From contig NC_045141.1 in NCBI RefSeq assembly GCF_008831285.2, positions 27,455,315 to 27,519,314 of the forward strand: DNA of 64,000 bases. Reading direction: 5' to 3'. Made by a program: the position numbers and the translations under genes. The notes below the pieces were generated by a model that searched no databases, was not told where the DNA came from, and was given only the letters and a program-made list of their open reading frames with translations. Positions 61,499-64,000 of the stretch are shown piece by piece (position 1 is the stretch's first letter; the number at the start of each line of letters is the position of its first letter). Source of the stretch: Nymphaea colorata. Its lineage: Eukaryota; Streptophyta; Magnoliopsida; Nymphaeales; Nymphaeaceae.

Positions 61499-62758
61499 AA
61501 CCGACCGATGCTCCTAAACTGGATCTAAGCTCTCTCTTGCATCTCCGAAGGACTCTGTGTCTATTGTTCTAGTGTACAGGTTTTTGATGAGCCTTTTTTC
61601 CCCTTGTCTAATTCATTCTTGAAGAAGTTGTATCTTTTGGATAGCTTACATAAGAAGGTGTCCGTGGATTGAAATGTCTACTGTTTCCTTCTCTTACCGG
61701 CAAATTGAGATTACTGATCAACTCGACAACTGTGGGGCCTCCCTTAACAAGTGGGTGGCACATACCATCGGGGTGAAAATGAGAGGCAGGCCAAGTTCTT
61801 TGTTTTTCATCTGACGCACAGGGCTCAGCCTGCATCACCACATTGGATGGCCCAAGTCGTTACAGTTGCACCAAACCAACGGCTCCTCTCAACTCCCTGA
61901 AAAGCCAACGCCTCGTGCTTGAAAACGACCCCAACTATGCAGAATTCAAACTGCAAGGATGCTTGGGTTTCATCATCGTTGGATATGCTGACCGACGTTA
62001 TTTAAATCGGTTTTCTAATTGTCTCATTTTTTAAAATGATTTATAAAAGAATCTATTCGGATCATATTAAGATTGAAATTGTGTTTTCTGAAATTTAAAA
62101 TTTGGAAACACAAAATAAGAAAATATGAAATGTCAGGGGAAAAGCTGATGAGATCATCAAAACATGACGTCTGCAAACCGATCTGGATTCTGCACTAGGA
62201 GTCTAGGGCGAAGGAGATTCGGTGGACCGAGAAATAATAGATGGGCAACTCGTCAGGCTAAGTAGGCTGCTAATGGATCAGATAAGGGCAGCAAACGCCT
62301 AAAAGGTTGGAGTAGAATTGCACCGGTTGCACTTAAAATGGACAAACTCTAGATGCAGGCCACTTGTAATCCTTGAGAGGAAAAAAACAGTTTTCGAGTG
62401 AAAACGGGTCATAATGAAATTCCTGACAAAAATAAATTGTTAAGAAAGCTGAAAATAGAAGAAATTTGGCTCCACGAAACACAAAAGAGGAAACATGGGG
62501 AACTGGGACCCTGAATCAGCGGGTATGCACTTTAACACCCATTTTGGAAAACAATAGAAACGCCACCGACCAGTTGAACTCTAAACTTAAAGAAGCCAAT
62601 CCAACTTGAAATTGGGATCTGGGACTGTGATGTTTTCTGTTCTTGAGGTCTGCTACATTTAGTCCGTCGGATGAAATTGACCTGCAACTAATATAAGTTT
62701 TTGGTGAGCAAAGATCGTGCATCTTTGTCAAGCAATTTTTTGTTGGAATTCACATGTA

Positions 62759-62837
<79 letters not shown>

Positions 62838-64000
62838 GTGACACTAACTATCCATTTCTCACACACCTTACTTATAAACCATATATATATATATATATAT
62901 ATTCGTGACACTAACTATCCATTTCTCACACACCTTACTTATAAACCATTTAATCCAACACGGTGCCTGATTGACAAAAAAAAAATAAGATAGATGGTTG
63001 AGAGAAAATGAGGAGAAAAAGATGACAGGTCTATACTTTTTCTTTAATTCTAAATTAATTTTAAATATTTCAAATTATTTCTACATTAAAACAAAAGCAA
63101 CACGCTCCGATATGTATCGATTATCAAACTAATACCTTACAGGATGGGGGTAAACAATGATAACTAATTGCTCTTCCAGTTCTTTTATTTTTGTTTTTAT
63201 ACTTTTTTTTTTGTTTGTGTTCATCCTCATTATGGCTATTAGCATATTCAGCCCCCAACTTAAGGATTTAACTAAAAAAAAAAAGATAAGACCGTTTCAT
63301 GGCTTTTTACCTCGGCATTTCAAATTAATTGGTGACGTCCATAAGCATTTCACAAAGAACACATGAAAAAACAGCCAAATATAAGGAAACGAATCGGGGA
63401 AGAGGGACTAAAAAGTTCACAAAAGGAAACAACGAGGGTGACGGAAAAGCAACATGAAAAAAGTGCCGTCTTAAATAGACAAAAACCACGGCTTCATGGT
63501 AACATGATGAAATGGTAATAATAAATATAGGGGGGAAATAATTGTTACTACAGAAACAGGACATGGACCGGCCCTGGTCCAGACCATCAAAGGTTTCTTC
63601 GTGAATTAGAAGCTGTTCTTTACGTTTCTTCTAACCTAGCTCAACAGCACTGAACCTTAGATGAAAGATGAGGCACCATGTTACAACCTGACATGAATTG
63701 AACTTTCCATGTCGGGGTAATCATCGCATCAATCGGATAAGGCACAAAAATTAGGACTGCCAACAGCAGACATGTATGGACAAGAAAAAGTTTCGAGATG
63801 ACATGCATCAACGAAAAAGATTTCAAGCTGCCATATCTAGACAACCAAAGACACCTCATCCCATGCTGACAGATAGTATGTAACATCTATCATCCCACCG
63901 CCAACATAGAAAACGAACCCCCTGCACATTGCACCTACAGGTATGGAATAGAGCCACTTGCAAGTTGCTCCTGGATTGCTCCATGTTGTCCTTTATCGTT
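61499..64000. other. Intergenic region after CASP-like gene
   Basis: This holds the CASP-like 3' UTR and then DNA without a supportable gene. The compound microsatellite and duplication at 62762-62948 are the only structured features. The minus-strand open frames at 63325-63564 and 63641-63886 show no recognisable family and have no ATG-context or splice support. They might belong to the 3' end of a gene beyond the window. Confidence 0.5.
62762..62948. repeat. Compound CT/TA microsatellite and 67-bp-period duplication
   Basis: About fifteen CT dinucleotides (62762-62791) run into about 22 TA dinucleotides (to 62834). A 49-bp unit (starting ATTCGTGACACTAACTATCC, ending TTATAAACCAT) then appears at 62834 and again at 62901, the copies separated by more TA. 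The two unit copies look identical. Replication slippage or unequal exchange in the TA tract would explain it. Confidence 0.9.

Noticed and set aside
62762-62948. CRISPR-like array of short direct repeats
   Set aside because: Only two units separated by TA microsatellite in a plant nuclear genome; spacers are not unique sequence.

Overview
The window is nuclear DNA of a flowering plant. The genes have many exons with GT-AG introns, TA, CT and GA microsatellites are abundant, several plant transposon families are present, and the recognisable proteins are plant families (EDR2-like, GATA factor, class C auxin response factor, CASP-like). I cannot name the species. Nothing bacterial, no CRISPR array and no rRNA was seen.

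Layout. (1) 1-3069, + strand: 3' part of an ENHANCED DISEASE RESISTANCE 2-like gene, eight exons of the C-terminal EDR2 (DUF1336) domain, with a tRNA-derived SINE-like insertion in its last intron. (2) 3070-9000: mostly non-coding, with a 49-bp tandem duplication. (3) 9055-11640, + strand: TATA box, probable spliced leader and a two-exon GATA zinc-finger gene whose 126-nt intron is in frame and stop-free. (4) 11641-about 21300: about 10 kb with microsatellites but no gene I could support. (5) 24123-29193, + strand: a complete three-exon class C (ARF10/16-type) auxin response factor with a miR160 target site and a 20-codon upstream ORF whose stop overlaps the main start (TGATG). (6) 55748-30790, - strand: a complete 13-exon ER-type M28 metallopeptidase gene (904 aa by my splice model) stretched over 25 kb by transposons in its introns. 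(7) 57474-61498, + strand: a three-exon CASP-like (CASPL5-type) membrane protein, divergent from the peptidase gene across a 1.7-kb shared promoter region. (8) 61499-64000: non-coding, with compound microsatellites.

The peptidase introns hold a nested transposon record. Intron 10 has a PIF/Harbinger-like element carrying only a Myb/SANT ORF (33366-35622, TAA target duplication), an inverted duplication of a Ty3/gypsy gag 5' end forming a hairpin of about 230-bp arms, the decayed gag itself, and a 378-bp hAT MITE. Intron 7 has a related 3.4-kb hAT element whose transposase carries four in-frame TAG codons and a frameshift. Intron 5 has a Copia element with both LTRs but no integrase core. Intron 4 has an older Copia reverse-transcriptase relic with a 191-bp hAT MITE inside it. 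Every recognisable element ORF lies antisense to the host gene, and all host exons and splice phases remain intact.

The host genes do not form a pathway. The best leads for new biology are the intronic gag inverted repeat, which would be transcribed as double-stranded RNA from a host promoter, and the overlapping uORF on the miR160-type ARF. I found no convincing wholly novel multi-gene system.
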